Of a stretch of DNA of 64,000 bases, positions 35,082 through 42,838 are shown one piece after another. The DNA lies in contig CALFZO010000108.1 in assembly GCA_937952305.1 (NCBI GenBank), positions 1 to 64,000 of the forward strand, given 5' to 3'. Within the stretch, counting starts at the first letter, position 1. Every line of letters starts with the position of its first letter. The position numbers were made by a program, and so were the translations under genes. A model generated the notes under the pieces. It did not search any database. It worked only from the letters and a program-made list of their open reading frames with translations, and was not told the DNA's origin. Source of the stretch: an uncultured Anaerolineales bacterium. Lineage in GTDB: Bacteria > Chloroflexota > Anaerolineae > Anaerolineales > UBA6663.

Positions 35082-36794
35082 ATGTCCTCGCGCCAGCCAG
35101 TGCTCTTCGCCCTGTCCGTGCCCCTGGCCGTGGTGCTGGCGCTCGGGCTGGGGTGGGCCGCCGCCCAGCCCGTCCCGCCCGCCGCGCCGGACCTACCCGC
35201 GCCAGAGTTTGACGGCGGCCGCGCCCAGGCCGACGCCGAAGCCTGGGGCGCGGCCTATCCGGTCCGCGTCGTGGGGTCGTCCGAGAACGCGGCCTTCCGC
35301 GCCGGACTGCTCGCCACCCTGACCGGGCTTGGCCTGGAGGTGGAGACCCAGCCCTTCACGGTCACGGTGGCCTCCCAGGCCCGCGCCGGCGTGAACGTGA
35401 TCGCGCGCGCGCCGGGGACGGGCTCCGGCCCGGTGCTGCTGCTGCTCGCCCACTATGACACCCTCCCGGATAGCGGCCTCGACAATCGCGCTGGCGTAGC
35501 CGCCCTGGTCGAACTGGCGCGCGTCTTCACGTCGGCAGACGCGGGCGTGCCGCTGGTCTTCGCCTTCACCGACTCGCGGGCCTACGGCCAGGCCTGGGGC
35601 GCCAAGGCCTTGAGCGAGACCTGGCCGGCCGAACAACCGATCCGGGCGGCGTTGTCCGTAGAAACCCGGCAGGACCAGGCGGGGGGCCTGTTGCAAGTGG
35701 ACGGCGCGGGCTTTTGGTTTGGGTATGCGCCGGTCTGGCTGCGCCAGTTGACGCGGGAAGCCGCCGCCGCCGCCGGCGTCACCGCGGTCGAGCCGCTGGG
35801 CCTGGATGAGGCCCTGGTCCGCGCGCTGCCGTTCACGATGCGGGACGCCAGCCTGCTGATGGGCCGCGGTGTTCCCGCCGTGACCTTGAGCGTCGGGCCG
35901 GAGGCTCTCTCAGCCCAGGCGCTGTCGGCGTTGGGCCAGACGGCCGAGCTGTGGGTGCGGGGCCTGGCCGCCCGGCGCGAGGCGGAGCCGGCCTCGGCCT
36001 GGGCGGGATGGCGGTTAGACGACGCGCGCGTCCTGCCGGCCTGGGCCGCGCGGGTTGCTTCACTGCTTCTGTTGACGCCGCTCTTTCTAGCCACCGGCCT
36101 GGAACTGTGGGCGCGGCGTCCGCGCTGGTCGGCCGTGTGGCCAGAACTGCTGGCGCTGGCCGGCGCCCTCGCGCCGCTGCTCAACGCCTATGCCGTGGCC
36201 TTCGTCCTCGTCCGCGTCAACGTGTTGCCGCGCTATGAATGGTTTCCGGCCGCTCCCGGCGATCGATTCCTGTTACAGCCAACAGACTGGGCGATGCTGG
36301 TTCTGCTGGCCTTTGTCGGTCTGTCGGCCTGGGACATCTTCTATCGCGAGCGTGGCTGGGGGCGCTGGGCGGATCAGCGGCCCAACGTCGAGCGGAACGT
36401 GGCACTGCTGGGCGCGTTCTCGGGGCTGGCGTTGTTGGTCTGGGGCCTTAACGATTTCGCGGCGGTCTTGTTTCTGCTCCCGGCGGCCTGGCTGTGGCCG
36501 TGGATTGCGCCGCGCCCGGTGCCGGCGGGTCGTATCCTGAACGGCCTGTTGGCGGTGGGCGGCCTGCTGGGGCTGCTGGCCGTCTTCATCGGGGTGGCGC
36601 TGACACCGGGCCTGGGGCTGTGGTGGTGGTTCCTGACCGCCGGCGCCATGTACGGGCTTATCCCCGCGCCGGTGGTGCTGGTTTGGGCCGTCTTCATCGC
36701 TCTGTGGGTGCGCTTCCTTAGACTGGGGACGCGGTCGTTGGACGCCGTCTCGGCCCATCCAGTTGGCCTTTCCCCTTATGATGGTCATAAGTAA
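35082..36794 (+). CDS. M28-peptidase-like membrane protein with degenerate active site
   Basis: The protein has 570 residues. It has a signal/anchor segment at residues 8-28, a lumenal peptidase-like domain (about 40-305) and six to seven membrane helices at the C-terminus. HYDTLPDSGLDNRAGVAALVEL matches the first metal-ligand region of M28 aminopeptidases. The following FAFTDSRAYGQAWGAKAL has Ser-Arg where active enzymes have the catalytic Glu-Glu pair, and the expected late His (YHT-type) is not seen. It is probably a non-catalytic relative. It starts 12 bases after the PHP gene and is likely co-transcribed. Confidence 0.7.
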   Translation: MSSRQPVLFALSVPLAVVLALGLGWAAAQPVPPAAPDLPAPEFDGGRAQADAEAWGAAYPVRVVGSSENAAFRAGLLATLTGLGLEVETQPFTVTVASQARAGVNVIARAPGTGSGPVLLLLAHYDTLPDSGLDNRAGVAALVELARVFTSADAGVPLVFAFTDSRAYGQAWGAKALSETWPAEQPIRAALSVETRQDQAGGLLQVDGAGFWFGYAPVWLRQLTREAAAAAGVTAVEPLGLDEALVRALPFTMRDASLLMGRGVPAVTLSVGPEALSAQALSALGQTAELWVRGLAARREAEPASAWAGWRLDDARVLPAWAARVASLLLLTPLFLATGLELWARRPRWSAVWPELLALAGALAPLLNAYAVAFVLVRVNVLPRYEWFPAAPGDRFLLQPTDWAMLVLLAFVGLSAWDIFYRERGWGRWADQRPNVERNVALLGAFSGLALLVWGLNDFAAVLFLLPAAWLWPWIAPRPVPAGRILNGLLAVGGLLGLLAVFIGVALTPGLGLWWWFLTAGAMYGLIPAPVVLVWAVFIALWVRFLRLGTRSLDAVSAHPVGLSPYDGHK

Positions 36795-36860
36795 TTAGAT
36801 TAGGATAGGGTGAGAGCGGGTGATAAAATAGGGTGATATAAGCCGAATTTAGGAGCGAAT
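36795..36860 (+). promoter_or_regulatory. sdh promoter region with repeated GGGTGA
   Basis: An AT-richer stretch holds three direct GGGTGA repeats (36808, 36818, 36831) and -10-like hexamers TAAAAT (36824-36829) and TATAAG (36837-36842). AGGAG lies about 7 bases before the sdhC start. Direct repeats flanking a -10 box suggest a regulator site. Confidence 0.4.
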
Positions 36861-37793
36861 ATGGCCGCCATCACTTCGCGCTTCTCGAGTTTTGTGGAAG
36901 GCGTGCTCTACCGAGGCCGGGAAGGTCACTGGGCCTTCATCTTCCACCGTGTCTCGGGCCTGGCGATCCTGTTGTTTGTCGCCATCCACGTCGTGGACAC
37001 CTCCTGGGTCGCCTACTGGCCCACCAGTTATGAGCACGCCATTGGCCTGTACGGCTCGCTGCCCTTCCTCATCAGTGAGTATTTCCTCTTCGCGGCCATC
37101 GTCTATCACGGCATCAATGGCCTGAACATCATCATCAAGGACACTTTCCCGAGCTGGTGGAACAAGCACCTGCAGGCGAACTCGTTCTGGAAGATCATCG
37201 CCCTGTCGGCGCTGTGCTGGCTGCCGGCCGCGTACTTCGTCACGCTCAACATCTACAACTTCCACTTGTGCCCGGCCCTGGGCGGCAGCTGCGGCGGCGC
37301 GGAGCCGCCGGTCCCGTTTGCGGGCCTGAGCATCACCTACCTGATCGTCCCGGTCGTCAGCCTCATCCTGGCGGCGGTGCTGGCTTACGGCGGAACCTTC
37401 AACCAGAACGTGGTGGCCAAGGCGCCGCGCTATGTGAGCGTGCCGGGCCGCAACCTGGAGACCTGGTCGTGGCTGTTCATGCGCTGGAGTGGCGGGCTGC
37501 TGCTGCTGCTGATCTGGATCCATGTCCTCGCCAACGCCCTGCTCACCGGCGCGCACCACATCGACCTGGCCTACGTGGCTGACCGCTGGGCGCAGCCGCT
37601 CAACTGGGGGGCGACGTTCACGATCCTGATGTTGGCGGTGCTGCACGGCCTGAACGGCCTGCGCGCCGTCCTGGGGGATTACCTGCACGGGCAGGCGGCC
37701 AACCGCGCCGTCGCCGTGGTAATCCTGATCGCCTGGCTGGTGTTGACCGGGCTGGGCGCCTACGCGATGTTCGCCGGTGTGCAGACGGCCTGA
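36861..37793 (+). CDS. sdhC: Succinate dehydrogenase membrane anchor, SdhC-SdhD fusion
   Basis: The protein has 310 residues, more than twice a normal SdhC. The N-terminal half has HRVSGLAILLFVAIHVVD and YHGINGLNIIIKD; the C-terminal half has MRWSGGLLLLLIWIHVLANALL and LHGLNGLRAVLGDYLHG. The same pattern (R-x-S-G, then a His-bearing helix, then HG-NGL before an Asp) thus occurs twice, in about seven membrane helices. This indicates a fused pair of anchor subunits providing heme and quinone sites. sdhA follows after 21 bases with a ribosome site; there is no separate sdhD gene. Confidence 0.83.
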   Translation: MAAITSRFSSFVEGVLYRGREGHWAFIFHRVSGLAILLFVAIHVVDTSWVAYWPTSYEHAIGLYGSLPFLISEYFLFAAIVYHGINGLNIIIKDTFPSWWNKHLQANSFWKIIALSALCWLPAAYFVTLNIYNFHLCPALGGSCGGAEPPVPFAGLSITYLIVPVVSLILAAVLAYGGTFNQNVVAKAPRYVSVPGRNLETWSWLFMRWSGGLLLLLIWIHVLANALLTGAHHIDLAYVADRWAQPLNWGATFTILMLAVLHGLNGLRAVLGDYLHGQAANRAVAVVILIAWLVLTGLGAYAMFAGVQTA

Positions 37794-37814
37794 GCCCAAG
37801 GAGAGAGACCGAGG

Positions 37815-39611
37815 ATGACCCAGCAGCACCAGTTTGATGCGTTGATCGTCGGCGCTGGCGGCGCCGGCCTGATGGCGGCCCTGCACGCGTCCAAGGCGGC
37901 CAATGTCGCCGTCATCTCCAAGCTGTATCCCACCCGCTCCCATACCGGCACGGCCCAGGGCGGCATCGCCGCGGCGCTGGCCAACATGGAAGAGGACCAC
38001 TGGGAATGGCACATGTTCGATACGATCAAAGGCGGCGATTACCTGGTGGACCAGGACGCGGCCGAGATCCTGGCCCGTGATGCCATCGACGCCGTCATCG
38101 AGCTCGAGCACATGGGCCTGCCCTTTGACCGGACGCCGGACGGCCGCATCGAGCAGCGCCGCTTCGGCGGCCACACGGCCGAATACGGCAAACGGCCGGT
38201 GATGCGCGCCTGCAAGTCCGCCGACCGCACCGGCCACATGATCCTGCAGACGCTCTACCAGAACTGCATCAAGCAGAAGGTGAAGTTCTTCGACGAGTTC
38301 TTCGTCGTGGACCTGATCGTGACCGACGGCGCCTGCCAGGGCGTGGTGGCCGTGGAGATCAACACCGGCGAGGTGCACCTCTTCCACGCCAAGGCCACGC
38401 TGCTGGCCTCGGGCGGCTTCGGGCGCATGTTCAAGGTGACATCCAACGCCCACTCGCTCACCGGTGACCCGGTGGCGGCGGTGTGGCGGCGCGGCCTGCC
38501 GCTGGAGGACATGGAGTTCTTCCAGTTCCATCCCACCGGCATGTACAAGCTCGGCATCCTGCTGTCCGAGGCGGCCCGCGGCGAGGGCGGCGTCTTCATC
38601 AACGACAAAGGCGAGCGCTTCATGGAGCGCTACGCGCCCACCATGAAGGACCTGGCCTCGCGCGACGTCTGCTCGCGCTGCATCTACCTGGAGGTCAAGG
38701 AAGGCCGCGGCATCGGCGGCAAGGACTACGTCTACATCGATATCCGGCCGGAGACGATCAATCGCTACCAGAGCGGCCCGGGCGGCAAGACGGTGACCGC
38801 CGAGGAGCTGGAGAAGAAGCTGCCGGACATCATCGAGATGATGCGTGTCTACCAGGGCGTTGACCCGATCACGGCGCCGGTGCCGATCCAGCCCACCGCC
38901 CACTACGCCATGGGCGGGGTGCCCACCGACGCGGACGGCCGCGCGCTGGCCGACGAGCGCGGCACGCTGGTGCCCGGCCTGTTCGCAGCCGGCGAGTGCG
39001 CGTGCGTGTCCGTCCACGGCGCCAACCGCCTGGGCACCAACTCGCTGGTGGACCTGGTGGTCTTCGGGCGGCGCGGCGGCCGGGCCATGGCCGAGTACGT
39101 CCAGACGGCCGAGCTCAAGCCCCTGCCCGCCGACCCGGCCGGCGCGGTGGTGCAGGAGCTGGAGCGCATCCGCCGCCAGACCGGCACCGAGAAGGCGGCC
39201 AAGATCCGCGCCGAACTGCAAGAAGTGATGATGGACAACGTCGGCGTCTTCCGCACCGGGCCGATGATCGCCACCGCGCTGGCGAAGGTGCGCGAGCTGA
39301 AGGAACGCTTCGGCCGCGTTCAGATCGACGACAAGGGGCAGCGCTTCAACACCGACCTGCTGGAGACCTTCGAACTGGGCTGCCTGCTGGACCTGGCCGA
39401 GGCCACCGCCCTCTCGGCCCTCAACCGCACCGAGAGCCGCGGCGCCCACTCGCGCGACGATTTCCCGAAGCGCGACGACGTCGACTGGCTGAAGCACACC
39501 TTCGTCCGCTACACCGGCCCGGCCAGCGCGGCGCCGACCAACGGCCAGACCGCCATCACCTACAAGCCCGTGACCATCACCAAGTTCCAGCCGCAGGAGC
39601 GCAAGTACTAG
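37815..39611 (+). CDS. sdhA: Succinate dehydrogenase/fumarate reductase flavoprotein subunit
   Basis: The protein has 598 residues. FAD motif IVGAGGAGLMAALHASK is at the N-terminus and the covalent FAD His43 lies in RSHTGTAQGGI. Substrate-binding motifs include HPTGMYKLGILLSEAARGEGG, PTAHYAMGGVPTDADG and HGANRLGTNSLVDLVVFGRRGG. It oxidises succinate to fumarate, or the reverse, in complex with sdhB and the fused anchor. The ribosome site is AAGGAGAG. A heptamer repeat follows the stop. Confidence 0.94.
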   Translation: MTQQHQFDALIVGAGGAGLMAALHASKAANVAVISKLYPTRSHTGTAQGGIAAALANMEEDHWEWHMFDTIKGGDYLVDQDAAEILARDAIDAVIELEHMGLPFDRTPDGRIEQRRFGGHTAEYGKRPVMRACKSADRTGHMILQTLYQNCIKQKVKFFDEFFVVDLIVTDGACQGVVAVEINTGEVHLFHAKATLLASGGFGRMFKVTSNAHSLTGDPVAAVWRRGLPLEDMEFFQFHPTGMYKLGILLSEAARGEGGVFINDKGERFMERYAPTMKDLASRDVCSRCIYLEVKEGRGIGGKDYVYIDIRPETINRYQSGPGGKTVTAEELEKKLPDIIEMMRVYQGVDPITAPVPIQPTAHYAMGGVPTDADGRALADERGTLVPGLFAAGECACVSVHGANRLGTNSLVDLVVFGRRGGRAMAEYVQTAELKPLPADPAGAVVQELERIRRQTGTEKAAKIRAELQEVMMDNVGVFRTGPMIATALAKVRELKERFGRVQIDDKGQRFNTDLLETFELGCLLDLAEATALSALNRTESRGAHSRDDFPKRDDVDWLKHTFVRYTGPASAAPTNGQTAITYKPVTITKFQPQERKY

Positions 39612-39666
39612 ACTCCAATCGCTAATCTCTAGTCTCTAATCTCCAATCTCTAATCTCTAATCTACA
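39611..39666. repeat. Heptameric tandem repeat between sdhA and sdhB
   Basis: Eight consecutive 7-base units with consensus ATCTCTA (range 39611-39666), three of them identical and the rest with one to three changes. It starts at the last base of the sdhA stop codon and fills half of the gap to sdhB. The AT-rich pyrimidine-biased sequence contrasts sharply with the surrounding GC-rich coding DNA. Confidence 0.85.
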
Positions 39667-39722
39667 AACCCTGTCTCAAAGAGAGACGCGAGGCTGGAGA
39701 CCAAAGGTTGCCGGAAACCACC

Positions 39723-40439
39723 ATGAAATTCAAAGTCAAGATCAAGCGCTACAACCCAGAGACGGAACAGAAGCCGCACTTTGAGACTTATGAGGTGGAG
39801 GCGGATCCGGGCGATCGCGTGCTGGACGTCCTGCACTATGTGAAATGGCAGCAGGACGGGACGCTGACGCTGCGGCGTTCCTGCGCGCACGGCATTTGCG
39901 GCTCCGATGCCATGCGCATCAACGGCCAGAACGCCTTGGCGTGCAAAGTCCTGGTTAAGGACGTGGTCAAAGAGGGCGGCCTGCTCACGGTGGAACCGCT
40001 GCTGGGCCTGCCCCTGGTCAAAGACCTGATCGTGGACATGGAGCCCTTCTTCGAGCACTACCGCTCGGTGATGCCGTTCCTGGTGAACAACGACGCCCTG
40101 CCGGCTGATGGCCGTGAGCGGCTGCAGTCGCCCGAGGCCCGCGACCGCTTCGATAAGGGCACCTGGTGCATCCTGTGCGCGGCTTGCACCACTTCCTGTC
40201 CGTCCTTCTGGGGCAACGACCAGTACATCGGCCCAGCCGCGATCGTCCAGGCCCACCGCTTTGTCTTCGACGATCGGGATCAGGGGGCCGCAGACCGCCT
40301 GGAAGTGCTCGGCCAGCAGTTCGGCGTCTGGCGTTGCCGGACCGCTTTCAACTGCACCAACGCCTGCCCGCGCGAGATCCCGGTGACCCAACTCATCGGT
40401 GAGGTCAAGCAAGCGCTGGCGACCGGTAAGCTGGAGTGA
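39723..40439 (+). CDS. sdhB: Succinate dehydrogenase iron-sulfur subunit
   Basis: The ATG at 39723 was chosen over an in-frame TTG at 39708; it gives 238 residues. The [2Fe-2S] motif is CAHGICGSDAM with a later Cys in NGQNALAC. The [4Fe-4S]/[3Fe-4S] motifs are CILCAACTTSCPSFW and CRTAFNCTNACPREI. The Asp in GICGSDA in place of a fourth Cys is known from other SdhB proteins. It transfers electrons from the flavoprotein to quinone at the anchor. A strong terminator follows. Confidence 0.93.
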   Translation: MKFKVKIKRYNPETEQKPHFETYEVEADPGDRVLDVLHYVKWQQDGTLTLRRSCAHGICGSDAMRINGQNALACKVLVKDVVKEGGLLTVEPLLGLPLVKDLIVDMEPFFEHYRSVMPFLVNNDALPADGRERLQSPEARDRFDKGTWCILCAACTTSCPSFWGNDQYIGPAAIVQAHRFVFDDRDQGAADRLEVLGQQFGVWRCRTAFNCTNACPREIPVTQLIGEVKQALATGKLE

Positions 40440-40464
40440 CTTGAGGCGACCCGAGCAGAAAGCC

Positions 40465-40492
40465 GAGAGCCCCGCACAGGGGCTCTCTTTTT
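40465..40492 (+). terminator. Rho-independent terminator of the sdh operon
   Basis: A perfect 9-base-pair stem (40465-40473 with 40479-40487, GAGAGCCCC) and 5-base loop are followed by five T residues. Confidence 0.92.
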
Positions 40493-40560
40493 GTCAACGC
40501 CAGACCCGGCTTGTGCCGGCAGGCGCAAGCCGCGCCGCCCTGAGTGCCGGGAAATCCGCT

Positions 40561-40566
40561 TATAAT
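40561..40566 (+). promoter_or_regulatory. -10 hexamer TATAAT of the tRNA gene
   Basis: A perfect TATAAT lies 12 bases before the first base of the tRNA. No convincing -35 box is visible. Confidence 0.5.
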
Positions 40567-40578
40567 AATGACACTCTC

Positions 40579-40650
40579 GCCCCAGTAGTTCAACGGATAG
40601 AACAGGGCACTCCTAAGGCTCTAATGTGGGTTCAATTCCTGCCTGGGGCA
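40579..40650 (+). tRNA. tRNA-Arg (anticodon CCT)
   Basis: A 72-base cloverleaf fits. The acceptor stem GCCCCAG pairs with CTGGGGC. The D arm is GTTC-loop-GAAC, the anticodon loop CTCCTAA (anticodon CCT) and the T arm GTGGG-TTCAATT-CCTGC, with discriminator A. The anticodon stem has one A-G mismatch at the loop-closing position. The 3' CCA is not encoded. It reads AGG, a rare arginine codon in GC-rich genomes. Confidence 0.92.
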
Positions 40651-40757
40651 CTGCATAACGCGTAACGCCCGCATTATTGGCCGGCGCTAATTCAGAAATC
40701 CGCATCATTATTCACGTTTTGGCCTTGACAATTACCCGCTCTGAACTAAACTAAGTG

Positions 40758-40800
40758 CAGATAAGCGTCCGGGTGCCCCCCTCACCCGGGCGCTTATCTG
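40758..40800. terminator. Long hairpin between the tRNA and a convergent gene
   Basis: An 18-base-pair stem (40758-40775 with 40783-40800, one T-G pair) with a 7-base loop. It lies just past the 3' end of the minus-strand aminotransferase gene and downstream of the tRNA, so it may serve as a bidirectional transcription stop despite only short T-tracts. Confidence 0.6.
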
Positions 40801-40810
40801 TTAAAGCCCG

Positions 40811-42100
40811 TCAACGCCGCAGCCCCTCCAACGCTTCCAACAACTGATCCACCTCAGCCGCCGTGTTGTAATGGGCCAGGCCGACGCGCACCATGCCGCC
40901 GCGCGCCTGGACGCCCAGCCGCTCCGCTATGGCGAGCGCATAGTAGTTGCCGTCCCAGACGTAGATCTGATGCTCGGCCAGGTGCTCGGCCACTTTGCGC
41001 GGGTGCCAGCCGTCGACGGTGAAGGACACGGTTGGGACGCGCCAGGCGGAGCGGGCCGGATCTACGATGCCGTGCACCTGCAGACCCCGGATCGTTTGCA
41101 GGCCGGCGATGAGCCGGGCCCCCAACGCCCGTTCGTAGTCCCCGAGTGCAGTCAGGCCGTGCACCAGAGCCGCGCGTCGTTCCGGGGAGGCTGTCGTGAC
41201 CGGCCGGGTCAGGCTAGGGAAACCCGCCGGCGTCCGGCCGCCGTCCGACTGGCCCAGCCATTCCAGGTACTCCACCGCTCCGAGCACGCCCGCCAGGCCC
41301 TCATGGTTTTGTGTCCCCGTCTCCCACTTGCCGGGCGGGGTGTCAGTGGCCGGGCGCACCTTGTAGGCGCGCAGCTCGTCCAGCAGCGCGAATTTCCCGT
41401 AGAGCGCGCCCACGTGCGGGCCGAAAAACTTATAGGCTGAGCAGACCAGGAAGTCGCAATCCAACGCGCGCACGTCCACCACGCCATGCGGCGCGTACTG
41501 CACCGCGTCGATGTAGACCCAGGCGCCCACGGCGTGCGCCCTCTGGGTGATGGCGGTCACATCGTTGATCGTGCCGACCGCGTTGGAGGCATAGCCCACC
41601 GCCACGATCTTGGTGCGCGGCGTGATCAGGGCCTCCAGATCGCGCCCGTTCAACGTGCAGTCGGCGGTGTCGATATCCACCCAGCGGATCACGGCGCCGC
41701 GGTCCTCGGCCAGCAGCAGCCAGGGCGCGATGTTGGCGTCATGGTCCAGGCGCGTGACCACGATCTCGTCGCCGGGCTGCAGGCGGCGGCCCAACGCGCG
41801 CGAGACACTGAACGTCAGCGTGGTCATGTTCGCGCCAAAGACGATCTCGTCCGGCCGGCAGTTCAGCAGATCGGCCAGGGCGGCATGGGCCGCGTCCAGG
41901 ATCGCATCCGAGGCGACCGAAGTGGGGAAGGCGCCGCCGTGGTTGGCATTGCAGCGCACCAGGTAATCGGCCATCCGGTCGACCACGCGCTGCGGCACCT
42001 GGGTGCCGCCCGGGTTGTCGAAGAAGACGCGCGCGGCGTCACCGGGGCTGGCGGCCAGGGCCGGGAAATGGGCGCGGACGGCGGCGACGTCGAAGGGCAT
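40811..42100 (-). CDS. Class V aminotransferase, cysteine desulfurase-like
   Basis: The protein has 429 residues. The PLP-binding Lys is in DFLVCSAYKFFGPHVGALYG. FDNPGGTQVPQRVVDRM near the start, VVTRLDHDANIAPWL and VGYASNAVGTINDV are typical of the class V fold. The sequence best fits the SufS/CsdA-like subfamily sometimes called cysteine desulfurase-like (VC1184 type), whose activity is not firmly established. No Fe-S assembly genes are adjacent, although the following island is rich in Fe-S proteins. It is transcribed away from the hydrogenase operons. Confidence 0.85.
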   Translation of the reverse strand: MPFDVAAVRAHFPALAASPGDAARVFFDNPGGTQVPQRVVDRMADYLVRCNANHGGAFPTSVASDAILDAAHAALADLLNCRPDEIVFGANMTTLTFSVSRALGRRLQPGDEIVVTRLDHDANIAPWLLLAEDRGAVIRWVDIDTADCTLNGRDLEALITPRTKIVAVGYASNAVGTINDVTAITQRAHAVGAWVYIDAVQYAPHGVVDVRALDCDFLVCSAYKFFGPHVGALYGKFALLDELRAYKVRPATDTPPGKWETGTQNHEGLAGVLGAVEYLEWLGQSDGGRTPAGFPSLTRPVTTASPERRAALVHGLTALGDYERALGARLIAGLQTIRGLQVHGIVDPARSAWRVPTVSFTVDGWHPRKVAEHLAEHQIYVWDGNYYALAIAERLGVQARGGMVRVGLAHYNTAAEVDQLLEALEGLRR

Positions 42101-42193
42101 CGAGCAACTCCTGGGGTGCGGGGTTGAGTTGGGCGGGTCAGCCCCGCAAGTGTATCACCGCCCTGACGGCGGCCTGGCCCGTTTAGGTACCTT

Positions 42194-42211
42194 TTGTGAC
42201 ATTATGCACAA
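42194..42211. promoter_or_regulatory. Rex-type operator of hydrogenase operon 1
   Basis: TTGTGACATTATGCACAA matches the Rex consensus TTGTGA-N6-TCACAA except for one base. The outer arms form a perfect TTTTGTG/CACAAAA inverted repeat with an 8-base centre. It lies about 136 bases upstream of the hoxE start. Rex represses NADH-linked genes until NADH is high; the assignment is from motif and context. Confidence 0.6.
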
Positions 42212-42224
42212 AAAGGCTGGTCTG

Positions 42225-42235
42225 TTTGCCACTCC
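42225..42235 (+). promoter_or_regulatory. Shared element TTTGCCACTCC, copy 1
   Basis: This 11-mer occurs identically upstream of three successive diaphorase operons (also at 47291 and 52923). Here it starts 122 bases before the hoxE start and 14 bases after the Rex-type site. Copies 1 and 3 agree over 14 bases (TGTTTGCCACTCCC). Confidence 0.55.
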
Positions 42236-42346
42236 CCGGCACCCGACCGGGTCATTACGCTAGCGTCGGTGTAAAGCTGGCCATGGGCCAATTTGGGCGC
42301 GCTGCCGGCAGACACAACCCCCTCTCACTGTAAAGGAGCATCGCGC

Positions 42347-42838
42347 ATGAAGGTCAACAAGCCTGCGCCGCCGTCAGACGACAAGCGCTGGCGGATGGTC
42401 GACGCCACCATGCGGCGCTACAACTATCGGCCCAACGGGCTGATTGAGACCCTGCACACGATCCAGGAGACGTTCGGCTACCTGGACAAGCCCGGTCTGC
42501 AGTATGTGGCGCGGTCGCTGTCGGTGCCTTACAGCCGCACCCTGGGGGTGGCGACATTCTACAACTACTTCACCATGAAGCCGCCGGGCGCGCACACCTG
42601 CGTGGTCTGCCTGGGCACGGCCTGCTACATTAAGGGCTCGGGTGACCTGATGACCGAACTGGAACAGACGCTCGGCGTCAAAGCCGGCGAGACGACGCCG
42701 GACGGCAAGGTCTCACTGCTGGCGGTGCGCTGCATCGGCTCGTGCGGGCTGGCCCCGGCGGGCGTGGTTGATGGCCAGGTGATCCCCAAGGTCACGGTGC
42801 CGCAGATGCTCACGCGGCTCAAGGATAGCGCGCAATGA
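42347..42838 (+). CDS. hoxE: Hydrogenase diaphorase subunit HoxE (NuoE-like), operon 1
   Basis: The start at 42347 has a strong AAAGGAG ribosome site; the protein has 163 residues. The thioredoxin-like [2Fe-2S] motif is complete: CLGTAC (Cys-x4-Cys) and CIGSC (Cys-x3-Cys), preceded by the family signature GVATFYNYFTMKPPG. It would pass electrons between the HoxF flavin module and the hydrogenase or an external partner. It is the first gene of hoxEFUYH and its stop overlaps the hoxF ATG. It lacks the SGDPRFKL lead-in shared by the HoxE copies in operons 2 and 3. Confidence 0.92.
   Translation: MKVNKPAPPSDDKRWRMVDATMRRYNYRPNGLIETLHTIQETFGYLDKPGLQYVARSLSVPYSRTLGVATFYNYFTMKPPGAHTCVVCLGTACYIKGSGDLMTELEQTLGVKAGETTPDGKVSLLAVRCIGSCGLAPAGVVDGQVIPKVTVPQMLTRLKDSAQ

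Noticed and set aside
36775..36791. Inverted repeat CTTATGATGGTCATAAG before the sdh operon
   Set aside because: It lies within the last codons of the M28-like gene, has a 3-base loop and no T-run. It could be chance or a weak operator, so not listed.
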